A stretch of 64,000 bases of DNA, taken from Hsuehochloa calcarea (lineage: Eukaryota; Streptophyta; Magnoliopsida; Poales; Poaceae). Shown in pieces: positions 1-11,442 of this stretch (positions are counted from its first letter, which is position 1; the number at the start of each line of letters is the position of its first letter). Position numbers and translations under genes: made by a program. The notes beneath the pieces were generated by a model. The model saw nothing but the letters and a program-made list of their open reading frames with translations. It made no database searches and was not told the DNA's origin. Location of the stretch: the NCBI GenBank assembly GCA_036346395.1, contig CM070601.1, positions 10,971,763 through 11,035,762 on the forward strand. The letters are read 5' to 3'.

Positions 1-762
1 ACCTCCTTTCGAAAGAAAAGGAGCCGTACCCCATACATCAGAATGAACAAGATCAAACGAACAATGTGACACTGACTCACTAGAAAGATATGGAAGTTGA
101 AGCTGTTTACTAAGCTTACAATCTGACAGTTTAGAGATGCATCACCGGACACAGACCCTAAAAGACAACGACGAAGTAAAGAAGATAGACACGACCCGAA
201 AAGATATCCCAAACGATGATGCCACTGAGCAAAAGGTGCAGTTGAGCATGCTGCAGAAGCGAAGGTGCTGGTGGAGGCGACAAGACTGACAGGGCCAGCG
301 GAAGGAAGATGAAGCTAGTCAACCTCCCAGAGACGCTGTGAGTCACGGCGGCGAGGGTCAGGACCAACTAGAGTCCTCGTGCATCGATCCTGAACAGAAC
401 AAAAATCAGAATCTAGAATAACATAACAGCCATGATCGGTGAGCTGACCGGTAGATATGAGCTGCATGGTTAGTTTTGGAACATAAGAAACAACAGAAAC
501 ATGAAAAGAGGAATTCGAAAGAGTGCTTCATCCTGGGACATAGAGAGAGGTATCATCTGATGTCTGAATAGTGATAGGAGCAGTTAAAGGACCAATGGAA
601 GTGGGATTGTTGGAATCAGATATCATATGAAAGAAAACACCAAAGTCAAGAATCCAAGGTGATATACCTAGGGAAGGAGTAGAAGGTGGTCTCTCACTAG
701 AAGATTGTGCAGCAGAACTAGCAGAACCAGACGGTGCAAAGGCAGTCATGCGACGCAGCAGT
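1..762 (-). pseudogene. Copia protease / GAG-pre-integrase / integrase start, pseudogene
   Basis: This is the minus-strand continuation of the same Copia polyprotein on the far side of the CACTA. At about 670-610 it reads PWILDFGVFFHM, where the family has PWILDSGASFHM, so the aspartic-protease DSG triad is damaged to DFG. Around 490-370 it reads YVPKLTMQLISTGQLTD and then VQDRCT, the usual linker before GAG-pre-integrase. At 130-1 it reads KQLQLPYLSSES and DLVHSDVWGTAP, the start of the integrase core with its first acidic residues. The protease damage and the truncation by the window edge leave activity unlikely. Confidence 0.75.
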
Positions 763-1189
763 CACTACTACAAAACAGGCTATAGAAGACGCCTCATCAA
801 ACTGTCTGTGATATGGACATATCACAGATAGTTCATGATACGAACCGTCTGTGATACTTCACAGACGGTTCGTATCATGAACCGTCTGTGGTAAGCATAT
901 CATCACAGACGGTTCTTAATACAAACCGTCTGTGATAAGATACTCAACACAGACGATTTGTATTAAGAACACAGATATCATCACATACGGTTTATATTAA
1001 GAACCGTCTGTGATTTTAGATTTACCATGGTTTGGATTTTTACCATGGTTTGGAATTTTCCAAAACCACGGTAAAAATCCAAGCCATGGTAAATCTAAAA
1101 TCACAGACGGTTCTAACCACAAACCGTCTGTGATAGCTACATATCACAGACGGTTTGTAATAAGAACCGTCTATGATGACGTCTCCTTC

Positions 1190-1465
1190 GACTAGGTAAT
1201 CGAAACCTTCCTTCGACCAGCTAGTCGAAATCTTCTTCGACCAAGTAGTCGAAACTTTCCTTCGACTAGGTAGTCAGAATCTCCTTTGACCAGTTAGGAC
1301 CAGCTAGTCGAAATCTTCTTCGACCAAGTAGTCGAAACTTTCCTTCGACAAGGTAGTCAGAATCTCCTTCGACCAGTTAGTTGAAACTCCTTCCAACCAG
1401 GTAGTCGAACCTTCCTTCGACTAGGTAGTCGAAATCTCCTTCTGACTAGTATTTTCGTAATTCTA
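1190..1465. repeat. Minisatellite inside CACTA, about 30-bp unit
   Basis: Imperfect tandem repeats contain tagtcgaaatctccttcga and variants (cgaccaagtagtcgaaactt). About eight to nine degenerate units are present. Confidence 0.8.
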
Positions 1466-1984
1466 TCACAAACGATTTGTATTAAGAACCGTCTATGATG
1501 ATATTCTTATCACAGATGGTTCATGATACGAACCGTCTGTGATATGTCATCATAAACGGTTTTGTATAAAACCGTCTATGATACTTTTGTTTTGTTGGGC
1601 GGAAAAACAAAAAATTTGCACTTAATGGTCGGGCTGCCAAAAATCTCTTTATATTAACAGAGTCCTCCATCTCCTCCTTTGCCATCTCCATCTCCTCCTC
1701 TGTCATTTCTCCACTTCCATCTCCATCTCGCCTGACCTCGCCCTGACCTTGCGCTCCGGCCTCCCACGAACTTGTCGCCCACGGCCTCCTCCACCTCGCC
1801 CAGCCTCGTGGTCGCCGGCCTCCCACGACCTCGTAGCCCCCGGCCTCCTCCACTTCGTCACCCCGTCCTCCCCTGAGCTCGTCGCCCGCGGCCTCCTCCA
1901 CCTGGCCCCGACCTCATCGTCGCCGGCCTCCCACGACCTCGTCGCCCCAGCCTTCCACGATCTCACTCTCTCTACTCCTCTTTT

Positions 1985-2320
1985 TGCTCTGTGATGTGGA
2001 TTACTACTGTGATGTGTTAATGCTCTATGAATGGATTGAGTTGATGCTACTGTGATGTGGATTACTACTGTGATGTGTTAGTGCTCTATGAATGGATTGA
2101 GTTGATGCTACTGTGATGCGGGTGATGCTGTGTTGTTTTGAGTGCTCTGTGAATGGATAGAATTGATGCTACTGTGATGTGGGTGATGTTGTGTTGTTTT
2201 TAGTGCTCTGTGAATGGATAGAATTGATGCTACTGTGATGTGGGTGATGTTGTGTTGTTTTTAGTGCTCCGTGAATGGATTGAGTTGATGCTACTGTGAT
2301 GTGGGTGATGTTGTGGCTAT
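1985..2320. repeat. Minisatellite inside CACTA, about 62-bp unit
   Basis: About five tandem copies of a unit contain ttgatgctactgtgatgtgg followed by gtgatgttgtgttg and agtgctctgtgaatggat. The later units are nearly identical, suggesting recent slippage or unequal exchange. Confidence 0.85.
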
Positions 2321-2707
2321 TGTGGGAAAGCTAACAAAAGTTTAATCCGAAAATCCATATCAGATTCATTCGCGAGGCTCCAAACGAAGTGAAAACTCAT
2401 TTTCGTTTTTTTTGCAATAGAAAAGGCTATCACAGACGGTTCTAAACAAAAATCGTCTGTGATAATTACTATCACAGACGGTTCTGATTTAGAACCGTCT
2501 GTGAAAATAGACTATCACACACGGTTCTATTCATTATCACAGACGGTTCGTGAATAGAACCGTCTGTGATAGCCTTTTTCACAGACGGTTCAAAAATCGT
2601 CCATGATGACCTCATGTCATCACAGACACATAAATTCAGACGGTTCAAAAACCGTTTGTGATGATGGTTTAGAACCGTCTATGATGTGGTTTTGTGTAGT
2701 AGTGAGT

Positions 2708-3701
2708 ATTAGAAATTCCTGAGAATCAGAAGCACCAGAGCTCCTCTGAGAGAAGGAACCGCCAGTGCCCTTCAGAGGATGGCCGACGTAAATCATTCTT
2801 CTTCTTGTAGCAGCACTACTCCACATGTCCATTCTTGTTGCAATAGGTGCGGTGGAGTCCCCTACCAACAACAGCTGTCACTGGTGAGACCCAACTGGTG
2901 ATGGAGTAGCTGTAGCAGGTGTAGAAGCTAGAGGAGCTGCTAAAATCAAAGGAAACGACTGGGACGGCAGTAGACCCGCAACACGAAGGCGAATCTCCTC
3001 AGCACGAACAGCTACAAGGGCCTCCAACAAAGTCACACAAGGGTGGTGTGCCAACAACTGAGCACGAGTCTGCTCATACTCAGCCCTGAGACGGGTCAAA
3101 AAGTCATAGATGCGATGAAACTTCAGGTGAAACTACTGACAGTGACAACACTGACAAGTGTGGCAAATATCCGGTCCTAAAGAGTCAATCTAACGCTAGT
3201 CCGCAGACAATTAGGCATAGAACTCGTCCACAGTGACATCTCCCTACTGCAGCGACTGCTCCTGACGCACAACAGAAAGATACAAGGAATCACCAGATGG
3301 CTCGTAGCGGTTGCGCAGATGTGTCCACATCAATTGTGCTAAAGCCATGCCAACGACATCCCCAACGAGATGCACTTTCATGCTAATAACCAGAATAGTA
3401 GAGGCACGGGCATCCTCATCAATCCATATATTGTGGGCAGCATATTGAGTCTGAAAAGTCTTCATGCATCCTCAAAAGTATCAGATGCCTCTTTACAAGT
3501 GTCTTCAGAAGCATCTTTCGGGAGTACAGGCTCAACAGGTGGAACAGGTGAGACGGGCAAGGCATCTCGTCGGTGACAAAATCCCAAAGACGTTGACAAC
3601 GCATGTATGAGACGTATGTGCTGAAATCAGTCCCGATAATTGAGACCATCAAAGATCACGGGGCAGCGAGAAACATAAATGGTGCTCGAAGAGGATGACA
3701 T
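2708..3701 (-). pseudogene. Copia gag (UBN2-type) pseudogene
   Basis: The minus strand encodes a Copia gag-like product in three shifted pieces: 3652-3419, 3465-3244 and 3099-2878. The start has a serine-rich leader followed by CPVIFDGLNY, a familiar opening of grass Copia gag proteins. The middle piece has the W.HLRNRYEPSGDSLYLS stretch, and the last has LTRLRAEYEQTRAQLL followed by EALVAVRAEE. These match the UBN2 gag domain. A zinc knuckle is not clearly preserved. Early stops and frame changes make it a pseudogene. The family call is firm; the exact subfamily is not. Confidence 0.75.
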
Positions 3702-4441
3702 TTATCTTTTTTCTTTTTTATTCGGTGTGGAAAAAGGTTGAATGCTCTTCTTTGGTTTCTTACAAAAACAGAGAATCATATCACAAACGGTTTAGAACCC
3801 AAACCGTATGCGACGGAGGTGAGCGATCGAAGGATCCGGCGACGGACGGCGGAGCGAGGCGGCGCGATTGAAGAATCTAGACCCACCATTATAAGTTAAT
3901 GGAGTATTTTGGTGATTAATGACAAATCTATATGTGAGACTAACACTTCTATTGATATACCTATTGTGTAGTCTTATTTGGATTAAAAATATGAAAATCA
4001 TGGTGGCATGCACTCGACATCATATTCTTATATATTGTTGTATTCATCGGATCCAAAATATAGGTTGAACTCAACTAAAAGTCTAACTTGAATATGTGCA
4101 TATCTTTTTATTACTTATTTGTGTATGCATACATTCAAGGGGAGTTCACTCTATGTTTTGTGGTTTCATTAGTATTGATCTATATTTTTGTATCCATATA
4201 TATTGAGGATCTCTACTTTGACACATATACTTGAGTATATAAAACTTGTGTAGTTTATATATACTCATATTTCTCTACATTCAATTATTTTCAATTGAAG
4301 TGGTTATCATCAATTTCCAAAGAGGGAAAGATTGAAGTATCTTGTCCTACCATTATGAGTTAATGGTATGTTATGGTAATTAAGAATAATCATATTGTGG
4401 AACTAACAGTTTCTATGAGTTGGATGAATAGGTTATGTTTC

Positions 4442-4815
4442 ATAATAATATAGACTTTGGATGACGTCATGAGTTGATCGTCATCAAGTCAAGACTCAGG
4501 ATGAAGGGAATCATCATGAGTTGATGATGTTTAAGTTAAGATCCTGAAGTGAAGAAGATCATCATGTGTTGATGATATTGAAGTCAAGAGCTTGGAGTAA
4601 AGGACGCATCATGTGTTGATGCGTGTCAAGATCTAGAAGAGGGGATGTTAATGAGTTGATCATCAAGTCAAGAGAAGACCCATCATGTGTTGATGAAGGT
4701 CAAGTGAAAGAATGCATCATGGGTTGATGCATATTCAAGTCAAGAACTTGAAGTAAAGGAGATCATCATGTGTTGATGATTATCAAAGTCAAGAACCCAG
4801 ACTTGAAGAAGATGT
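4442..4815. repeat. Tandem repeats in the LTR, about 45-bp unit
   Basis: Repeated atcatgtgttgatga cores are followed by caagtcaagaacttgaagt-like spacers. About eight imperfect units are present; a shorter array (about four to five units) occupies the same place in the other LTR copy at 34265-34480. Confidence 0.8.
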
Positions 4816-5427
4816 GTGTCATCTAGCTTCAAGTGTATATGCAAGGCAAAGGTATGACTAGCTAGGGCTAAAGATGTGTTCATAGTCTTTTACCGGTCTT
4901 GGAGTTTGCTTGGAGACCAGATTGCGAGTATAGGTTGATGTACTATTAAGAGAGGTCTTGACTAGTAGCTTGAGTTAGTCATGTGTTGATAGCTCATTGT
5001 GTTTGCTCTAGCTCATCTATGCATGGTGCTATTGTTTGCAAATGTGTTTTACAAATGGTTGAAGCTCGTGCATCATTAACTCTTTATAGTATGAGACTAT
5101 AATTTGTAAATGTGTTTTATAAATGATTGAAATCCATGTAACTGCTCCTTGTGGCATGTTGTCGATATTTGCGAATGTGTTTTGCAAATAGTCGAGGCTC
5201 ATGCGTAATCCTTGTAGCATGTGACTTTAGCTTGCGAATGTATTTTAAAAATGGTTTAAGTCAATGTACCTTATTCCTTATGTCGTTAATTCTAAAAGTT
5301 GGCAAATGTGTTTTGCAACTTGTTGAGAATCTTGCCTTTAACCCTTGTTTGCACTGCTCATCAATTGGCAAATGTGTTTTGCAATTGAGTTTATTTTGAA
5401 AACCGACTAAGTTTTTCTTAGGATAAT

Positions 5428-5910
5428 CAGTAGTACCGACGTTGTATTGGCGGTATTACTGCACCGCGGTATGACCGGGGAAAGTGGTGCGATACTACCG
5501 CAACCTGGTCGGACCGAAGTTTAGTTGGCGGTACGTGTTTTCCAGAGAGACACCTTCCGAGTGTGTTTTGCTCTCCTGGAAAGCGGTAGTACCGAGTTCA
5601 TTTGGCGGAACTACCGTGTCGCGGTATGACCGCAGTGCTTATCGCGTAAGTACCGCAACCCGATATAACCAATTTATGAAGCGGTACATTATTTCTAGAG
5701 AGGACTGGTTTTGGACCTCTAAAGGAAGCGGTAATAACACCCTTGTGTTTCGGAACTACTAGCGAGCGGAACTACCGCATGTGCAATGGCGGTAGTACCA
5801 TGCCGCATTTCCAACAGCTATTTCAGAGGCGTTTTATAGCTGTTACTGTGCGTCAGAGGAAGTGCGGTAGTACCGCCGATGGACGGCGGTACTACCGCTC
5901 ATGCTGATTT
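5428..5910. promoter_or_regulatory. Palindromic repeat block (GCGGTAGTACCGC type) ahead of the LTR TATA box
   Basis: Many short palindromes of the form gcggtagtaccgc, gcggtactaccgc and relatives are scattered here, ending just before the TATA box at 5953. The same position in the other LTRs holds differently spelled palindromes. Sirevirus LTRs are known to carry conserved palindromic motifs in their regulatory part; a regulatory role here is inferred. Confidence 0.5.
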
Positions 5911-5952
5911 TTTCAGAATCTATTCTCCAACGGCTAGTTTTTGTATGTGGGC

Positions 5953-5960
5953 TATAAATA
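5953..5960 (+). promoter_or_regulatory. LTR TATA box
   Basis: tataaata within gggctataaatacccacc is conserved with 35383-35390 in the second LTR copy (ggtataaatacccacc). It is the likely core promoter of the LTR. Confidence 0.6.
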
Positions 5961-6702
5961 CCCACCTTGTCCGGTTGTGAAAAAAATTTCTGGTGCCATT
6001 ACCCATTCCTTGAGCAAAGTGCAAACCCTCTACACTCTTATGTGCATGTGTTGCACTTAGTGAGCTTAGAGAGCAAACACTAAGTGTATGTGTTGCATTA
6101 GGTAGTGGATTGTGTATCCACTTGAGCTTAGACACTTGATTTGTTCAAGTGAGCGTCTTCAACTCTTTACTCTTGGTGTTTGTCGACACCTAGATGGTTT
6201 GGAGGAGTTGTGTCGGTGATCTTCTCAAAGAAGGTTGTGAGAAGACCCGAGCGGTTGTGAGTGCTTTGATGCTCGCCATCTCTGGAGTGGAGAAAGAGTA
6301 ACCCCGAGTGGATCGATGTGTTGGTTCGTGTTGGAGTCGGTCTAAGTGGTTGGGCTTACCTTTGAGGTGTTGGCTTAATTTGTGGATGATAATTAGTTCG
6401 GGCTTACCTCAACGTGGATTAGGGGAGACCGGTAAGTCTTCGAACACCACAGTAAAACATCATTGTGTCCTTGTGGTTTGTTCTTCTTGTGCTTTCATAT
6501 ATTGCAATTTACATTCCTTGTATCAATTTGCTTATATGTCTTTGTATGATTTCTATCATTATCTATAGTATTATGTTGTTGGTGCACTTAGTAAAGACTA
6601 GTTGATTTAGGCCTTAATTGTGCAAAATAGTATGTTATCAGCTTCCACATTAGAAATCGGTTTTAGCTAAAGAAGTTTTTAAAACCGCCTATTCACCCAC
6701 TC

Positions 6703-8998
6703 TTATTGTAATTATATCTATTAATGCATGTTCCCGTTACATATACAACTAAATTGATACAAATTGTCCATAATTGCCTTCCTGTTACTGCGGTTGTTGC
6801 TGCGCTTAAGGATGATCTACGACCTTGGCGAGGAACTCGATTGGTTGCTCGAGGAGATGATCGACTACGAGGACGATCGACTACGAGAACGATCGATGAC
6901 GTTGGACGATCGACTACGACTACTACATCGACGCGCTCTTCGTTGGATCGGGCTGCTCCAACTCTTCTTTCGCTGCACTGCGCATTTGGTGATAACGTTC
7001 TATGATATCTTGCTTGCATGGCATACTAGTTTACGTGGTAGAATTTTTGAATTGTCATTTAGTGCAGTATCCCAACAAGTTACATGAGTTTTGCAGTGGA
7101 ATTTGGTACTGAATTGAAATAAATTACAAGTTGGAATTAGGATTTACCCCTTCTTCCTGTGGTTCTTGTACTATACAGATGATTCCGTGCTTAGATGTTT
7201 GTAAATCCCCCTTAGGATGTTTGTACTATCAAAGTAGTTCACCACAAGTTGATATAGTTTAACTGAAATATTTTCGTAGATTGATATATGCCACTGCCAT
7301 TGCTACTTAAAGAAGATGGCCTATTTGTCAATTGAATTTATTTTTCATGTTTTCTACGTGATACATGAAGTTTCTATTAGATTGAATCAGGAAACATGTC
7401 AACATAGGAGAGTTTATATTTTTTGTTGATATGAGTGGCATTATCTAGAAAGATTACATTAAGTATACAAGTTGCCGACATTAGTAATGCATCGAGATAC
7501 AAGATGTCCAGTGTGTAATTCTATATGATAATGGGTTAATGGGTTAGATTTAGATCAGGTGGTTCATAATTAAGAGCCTAACTTTCATAGTGAAATCGTC
7601 TAAATCCCTTATTGCCCTAATTGTAGTACATGTGCTTGTAGAAATTTTATTAAGCGCATATATATGTTGATATTATGGTTCTAAGTCAGTAATTAGATAG
7701 CAACCTATGCTTTGTGACTATGAAGCTGTTTACAATGGCTATGATGTAACTCTAGATGCCTCAATATCTATAGAAATTTGTTCGGTTACTCTTATTGTAA
7801 TTATATCTATTAATGCATGTTCCTGTTACATATACAGCTAAATTGATACAAATTGTCCATAATTGCCTTCACTGATTGTTAATGCAATGTTCAATGTTTG
7901 TGTCTATGTAAAAATTGTCCACAATTGCCTTCACTGATTGTTTTATGAACTAGGAATAGTTGACTTGAGATATTTTCACTTCACTTCATTTCATTTGCTG
8001 TTCTCCTAGGTTGTGCAGTTCAGTGACTCAGTTATCCTCTGCTTGTGTTTGTACTTGCTATTACTTGTCTGCTTGTCCATGGAAATGTTGGCAGTGTACA
8101 TGAGCAAATTTTAGTTTTATCCAATAAATTTACATGGAGGGGTAGTTCAATGTACATGAGCAAAATTTAGTTTTATTTTTTGGGGGTACGTGGAGGGTAG
8201 GAGTGCCTAAAACTGCCGATGCCGGTCCCAACTCAAGGAAAAAGTGGAGGGGGTATGAATTATTTATCTAACAATTATTTACTGTAATAAATGGTTATTG
8301 TAATAATTATTTGTATTTTTTCTTCTTCTTTCCATGAAATAACAGCTCATGAAAAAATTGTGTGTATTCATTATTGTTGTAAATGAAATAATTGTTGTAA
8401 TCATTATTAACTGTAATAATTGTGTGTAATAATTATTTGTTATAATAAATATCTATTGTAATAATTGTAGTTAAATACACTAATCGTAGTTTATTGTGTT
8501 GTTTACGGTATATTATCGTTAATCGCGGTCAATATCGGTAGTTGTCGTTTATTGTGGTAGTTCTCATCAATTATGCTAGTAGTCGTTAATAGTTGTTAAT
8601 AGTTGTTAAATGTTATTAGATATCGTTAAATGTTGTTAATTATTTTAAACGGTATCAAACAAGCTATTATTATCCTCATAGATATTTCAGACATTTCTCG
8701 TATAAAAAACTACAGCCAGCCTACCTAAAAGCCAAACGGTTAAACATCAAACGAGAAAAATCTAGCCGTTCAATCTACAGTTGAAAAATCCTGTAGCACA
8801 ATCGAAAACTGCTTCTCGAGGAAACACAGTCGAAACAAAGAGACACTAAAACTGCCTGCTACTGATGAACACGCGAGACGGAGAAAGACTCCAGCCTCCG
8901 TGCTAGGAAGAAACGATAATACAACCATCCTTTATATATTTCATTCTCATGTATACCAGTATGCTGACAGTATCAGCTTCGTGTCCTATCTGATAAAC
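6703..8998. other. Non-genic AT-rich stretch with a long direct repeat and a short CACTA-like patch
   Basis: No gene is supportable here. An 85-bp direct repeat occurs at 6697-6782 and 7785-7870. The patch 6930-7060 resembles 42205-42320, which lies just upstream of the CACTA Ulp1-like gene, so it may be another CACTA scrap. 8270-8650 is an AT-rich degenerate array of ttgttaat / taataattgt words. The last 140 bases are the target site of the Retrofit-like element. Confidence 0.5.
8914..8966. repeat. Direct repeat copy A (host DNA around the Retrofit-like and MULE insertions)
   Basis: About 53 bp (gataatacaaccatccttta...), matching 18554-18606 with roughly four mismatches. With both insertions removed the two copies lie about 190 bp apart. 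Confidence 0.7.
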
Positions 8999-9187
8999 TG
9001 TTGTGAAACAATACCCAATGTGCAAAACATTGTTTGTAACTTACATCCCTTACTTTATTGCCACCCTTTCATGACACCCCTTACTTTATTGCCACCCCTT
9101 ACTTTATTGCCACCCTTTCTTCATGTATATATACATGTACAAGATCATAATAAAGAAGACTTTTTTTCTCTCAATCATTTCTCAACA
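8999..9187 (+). repeat. 5' LTR of the Retrofit-like element
   Basis: 189 bp, TG...CA ended. It contains an internal repetition of ccccttactttattgccacc and a TATA-like tatatatacatg. The 3' LTR lacks one of these internal units, which explains most of the length difference. Confidence 0.93.
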
Positions 9188-10248
9188 CGTTAGCAGCACC
9201 CTGCTCTCACACAAGTAGCAAACAGAGAAAGCAACAAGAGGTAATGGCACTTTGTTACAATCACAAAAGCGCTTTTCTGCAGATCCTCGCTCTAGTTGAT
9301 TCCCTACACAAGAACTTGCATGTTCTTCTTGCTCCTCTCCATGAGGAGCCTCCACCACCACGCCAGGCATCCACCACCATCATCGCCACCGGTCATGGCT
9401 CACGGCCGGCTCATCGTCATCCATAGGCGGCGCTTGGCGTTGCCAGCGGCAAAACCCCACGCTATGGACCTTCTGGCGACCGCGCATGCCTCCGCAGCTA
9501 CTAACAAATCGTCCGGTCTTCTGGATCGCACTTCATACAAGCATCCTCCGCAGAGGATGCATTTTCATCCACATAAATCGAAGGAGGAAACTCATTTCAG
9601 TATGACAAGCATGGCCGTGCAAGTGCATGGCGCGGAAGAAATCTGCAATTTTATTTTAAATAAATTCTGTTATATAATTTGCAGTATAGTCCCTCTGCTT
9701 ATTTATAATTGTACTCGTCAAATTATACTATTATAAATTTGCATTTCATTCCCTACAGGATCTGAAAATTATGTAAATATTTAAATAAATGTGCATTCAC
9801 ATTTATATAATTTTTACATATGTAGGATTATTATTTTATTGCAATTTATTTACAATACACATTGCGACCATATTTAAATTTGCTATCTTTAGCAAAATTA
9901 AAATTCAAAATTCTCATTTAATGAGTACCATTGTACTTAATAATTTGGAATTTTTGCAAAATATTATACCTAACATAAATACCATAATATCACAATTTAT
10001 GGCCCTTTTGCTACATTTATTTATCTGCTATGCCATACAATAAATTGGTGTTCACCACCAATATTGTGATTATACGGTATTATAAATATAACCACACGTT
10101 ATATTTAATTTGGGTATATATATTCATTTGGAATACAATACTCATATTGTTTTCCACATATTTTGCATTTTATTACAACAATACCATACACATTAATTTA
10201 CCTCATGTAAATTAATTATTTATGGTGTACTTTTCATGTAGGTTTTAA
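9188..10248 (+). other. Untranslated leader of the Retrofit-like element
   Basis: About 1 kb between the 5' LTR and the gag ATG. The first 350 bases are GC-balanced and the rest strongly AT-rich. A donor-like ag|gtaatg (about 9239) and an acceptor-like ttttcatgtag just before the gag ATG suggest the leader may have been spliced as an intron; that is inference. I see no credible gene. Confidence 0.45.
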
Positions 10249-11230
10249 ATGGCTACCAAAGATTTTGAGCCACTCGCTATCGATGGTACCAATTACCCTA
10301 CATGGGCTATGGACTTAAAGATCAACCTCACAACACGTGGGTTGGAAAGGGTGATATTTAATCCTTCCGCGGATCAAATTCCTCGGATATTGTGAAATAT
10401 TCCGTTTTAAACATAATACTAATCACATACATCCAGTTTAAAGGCGGAATATCGTATGAGGAGAATCCACTTACTTTATGGATAGCCCTCAAAAATAGAT
10501 ATGAGCAATGAGAAGTTGTTATCTTACGAGGCTAATCATGAATGGGCACATCTTAGACTCCAAGATTTCAAAACAGTTGGAGACTATAACCATGCCCTTC
10601 ATACTATTTGCTCAAAGCTGCGTTTTGTGAGAAGGAACCAACAGATGTGGATAAAATAGAAGACTCTCTCTACAATGCTCCCATCCGACGAGGTCCTCTG
10701 GCTGACAATGGCGTCTTGCAAATTACCAAACTTATTTTGATCTTATGCATACTTTACTTCAGGCAGAAAAACATGCTGAACTTCTTTTAAAGAATAATCA
10801 GCAACGTCCCATCGGGGCTGCTCCACTTCCTGAAGTTCATGCTAATCAAAATAACAATGAGTTCAATGGTTCAAAAGACCATTCAAAGAACTTTAAAGGT
10901 AAACACAAACGCAACATGAAGCAAAAATCAAGTGGATTCAAGAAAGGTAAAGGCAATTTTGGTAAGAAAATTGACAAAAAGGAGATTTGTCAAAAGTGTG
11001 GTTGCTACAACCATCCTACCAAGAAATGCCGCACCCCGAAGCATCTTGTGAACCTCTACCTCCAGTCTTTGGCTCAAGGCAAGAATGCTCAACAGAAGAG
11101 ATTTGAAGCACACTTCAATCTCACATCCAACGATGATGAAATCGGATGTTCTCAAAAGTTCATTCAAGAACTCAAAGACACATGTGCCTCTACAAAGAAG
11201 GATGATCTCATGTGCAGAGGACACACTTGA
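10249..11230 (+). pseudogene. Copia gag pseudogene with zinc knuckle
   Basis: The ATG at 10249 opens MATKDFEPLAIDGTNYPTW, the usual start of Retrofit-type gag. The frame soon breaks (stop near 10393). It is recovered in the 10745-11230 reading frame, which has a lysine-rich stretch and a CCHC zinc knuckle: CQKCGCYNHPTKKC, spaced C-X2-C-X4-H-X4-C. The knuckle would package element RNA in virus-like particles. At least two frameshifts separate start and knuckle, so no full product can be made. Confidence 0.8.
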
Positions 11231-11442
11231 AGAATTTCATTCTCACGACATGCTTGGAGATCTCAATTAGACTCCTAGTTCCATAGCTACTAAGTACTTT
11301 TATGTTGTAATATAAATAATGTTGTCATCTATATTGTAAGCTTGTATGCTACAATCATATATCGAACATATTCGATATTGCAAAATAAAGTTTGTATGTA
11401 TTCTATATATTACTTCAAGAATTTCATTAAATTCTTTTCTTT

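Larger units (their letters stand above)
763..2704. mobile_element. Non-autonomous CACTA (En/Spm) transposon, 1.94 kb
   Basis: The ends are CACTACTACAAAA at 763 and TTTTGTGTAGTAGTG ending at 2704, and the 3-bp target duplication agt is present at 760-762 and 2705-2707. Both are diagnostic of CACTA elements. Many copies of the subterminal motif atcacagacggtt and its complement lie within about 450 bp of the left end and 300 bp of the right end. In known CACTA elements such repeats bind the transposase. No transposase reading frame is inside. The core holds two minisatellites and a GC-rich block (about 1640-1980) with no recognisable gene. It sits inside the Copia remnant and is therefore younger. 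Confidence 0.93.
1..3701 (-). mobile_element. Ty1/Copia retrotransposon remnant (gag to integrase start), split by a CACTA element
   Basis: Read on the minus strand this is the 5' coding half of a Copia polyprotein. It starts at an ATG at 3701, runs through gag to 2708, is interrupted by the CACTA at 763-2704, and resumes at 762 with protease, the GAG-pre-integrase region and the first integrase residues before leaving the window. The order gag-protease-integrase is the Copia order. Several stops and shifts break the frame (an early stop about 24 codons in). No LTR or primer-binding site is recognisable to the right of the ATG. The element is dead by sequence. Clade assignment within Copia is not attempted. 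Confidence 0.85.
3869..6702 (+). repeat. Sirevirus-like Copia LTR (near-complete, 3' end missing)
   Basis: The segment matches, along its length, the 5' LTR at 33628-36155. Both begin tgaagaatctagacc / tgaaggatctagacc, share the same internal repeats, and approach the end with aaaaccgcctattcaccc. This copy stops at cacccactc and lacks the final ctagtcggcctcctcgatct tail. A TATA box (tataaata, 5953-5960) is followed by a transcribed-leader-like segment. It contains a tandem block built on atcatgtgttgatga (4450-4810), a block built on gcaaatgtgttttgcaa (5030-5390), and a palindrome-rich block (5430-5920). No internal region or second LTR adjoins it, so it is a truncated or solo LTR. Confidence 0.8.

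Noticed and set aside
785..1180. CRISPR-like appearance of regularly repeated atcacagacggtt words
   Set aside because: The repeats alternate in orientation, spacing is irregular, and they lie within CACTA ends of a plant genome; they are subterminal transposase-binding-type repeats.
6764..7087. 107-codon Leu/Arg-rich frame
   Set aside because: Part resembles DNA near the CACTA protease remnant, but the protein has no recognisable domain and a second overlapping frame is equally long.
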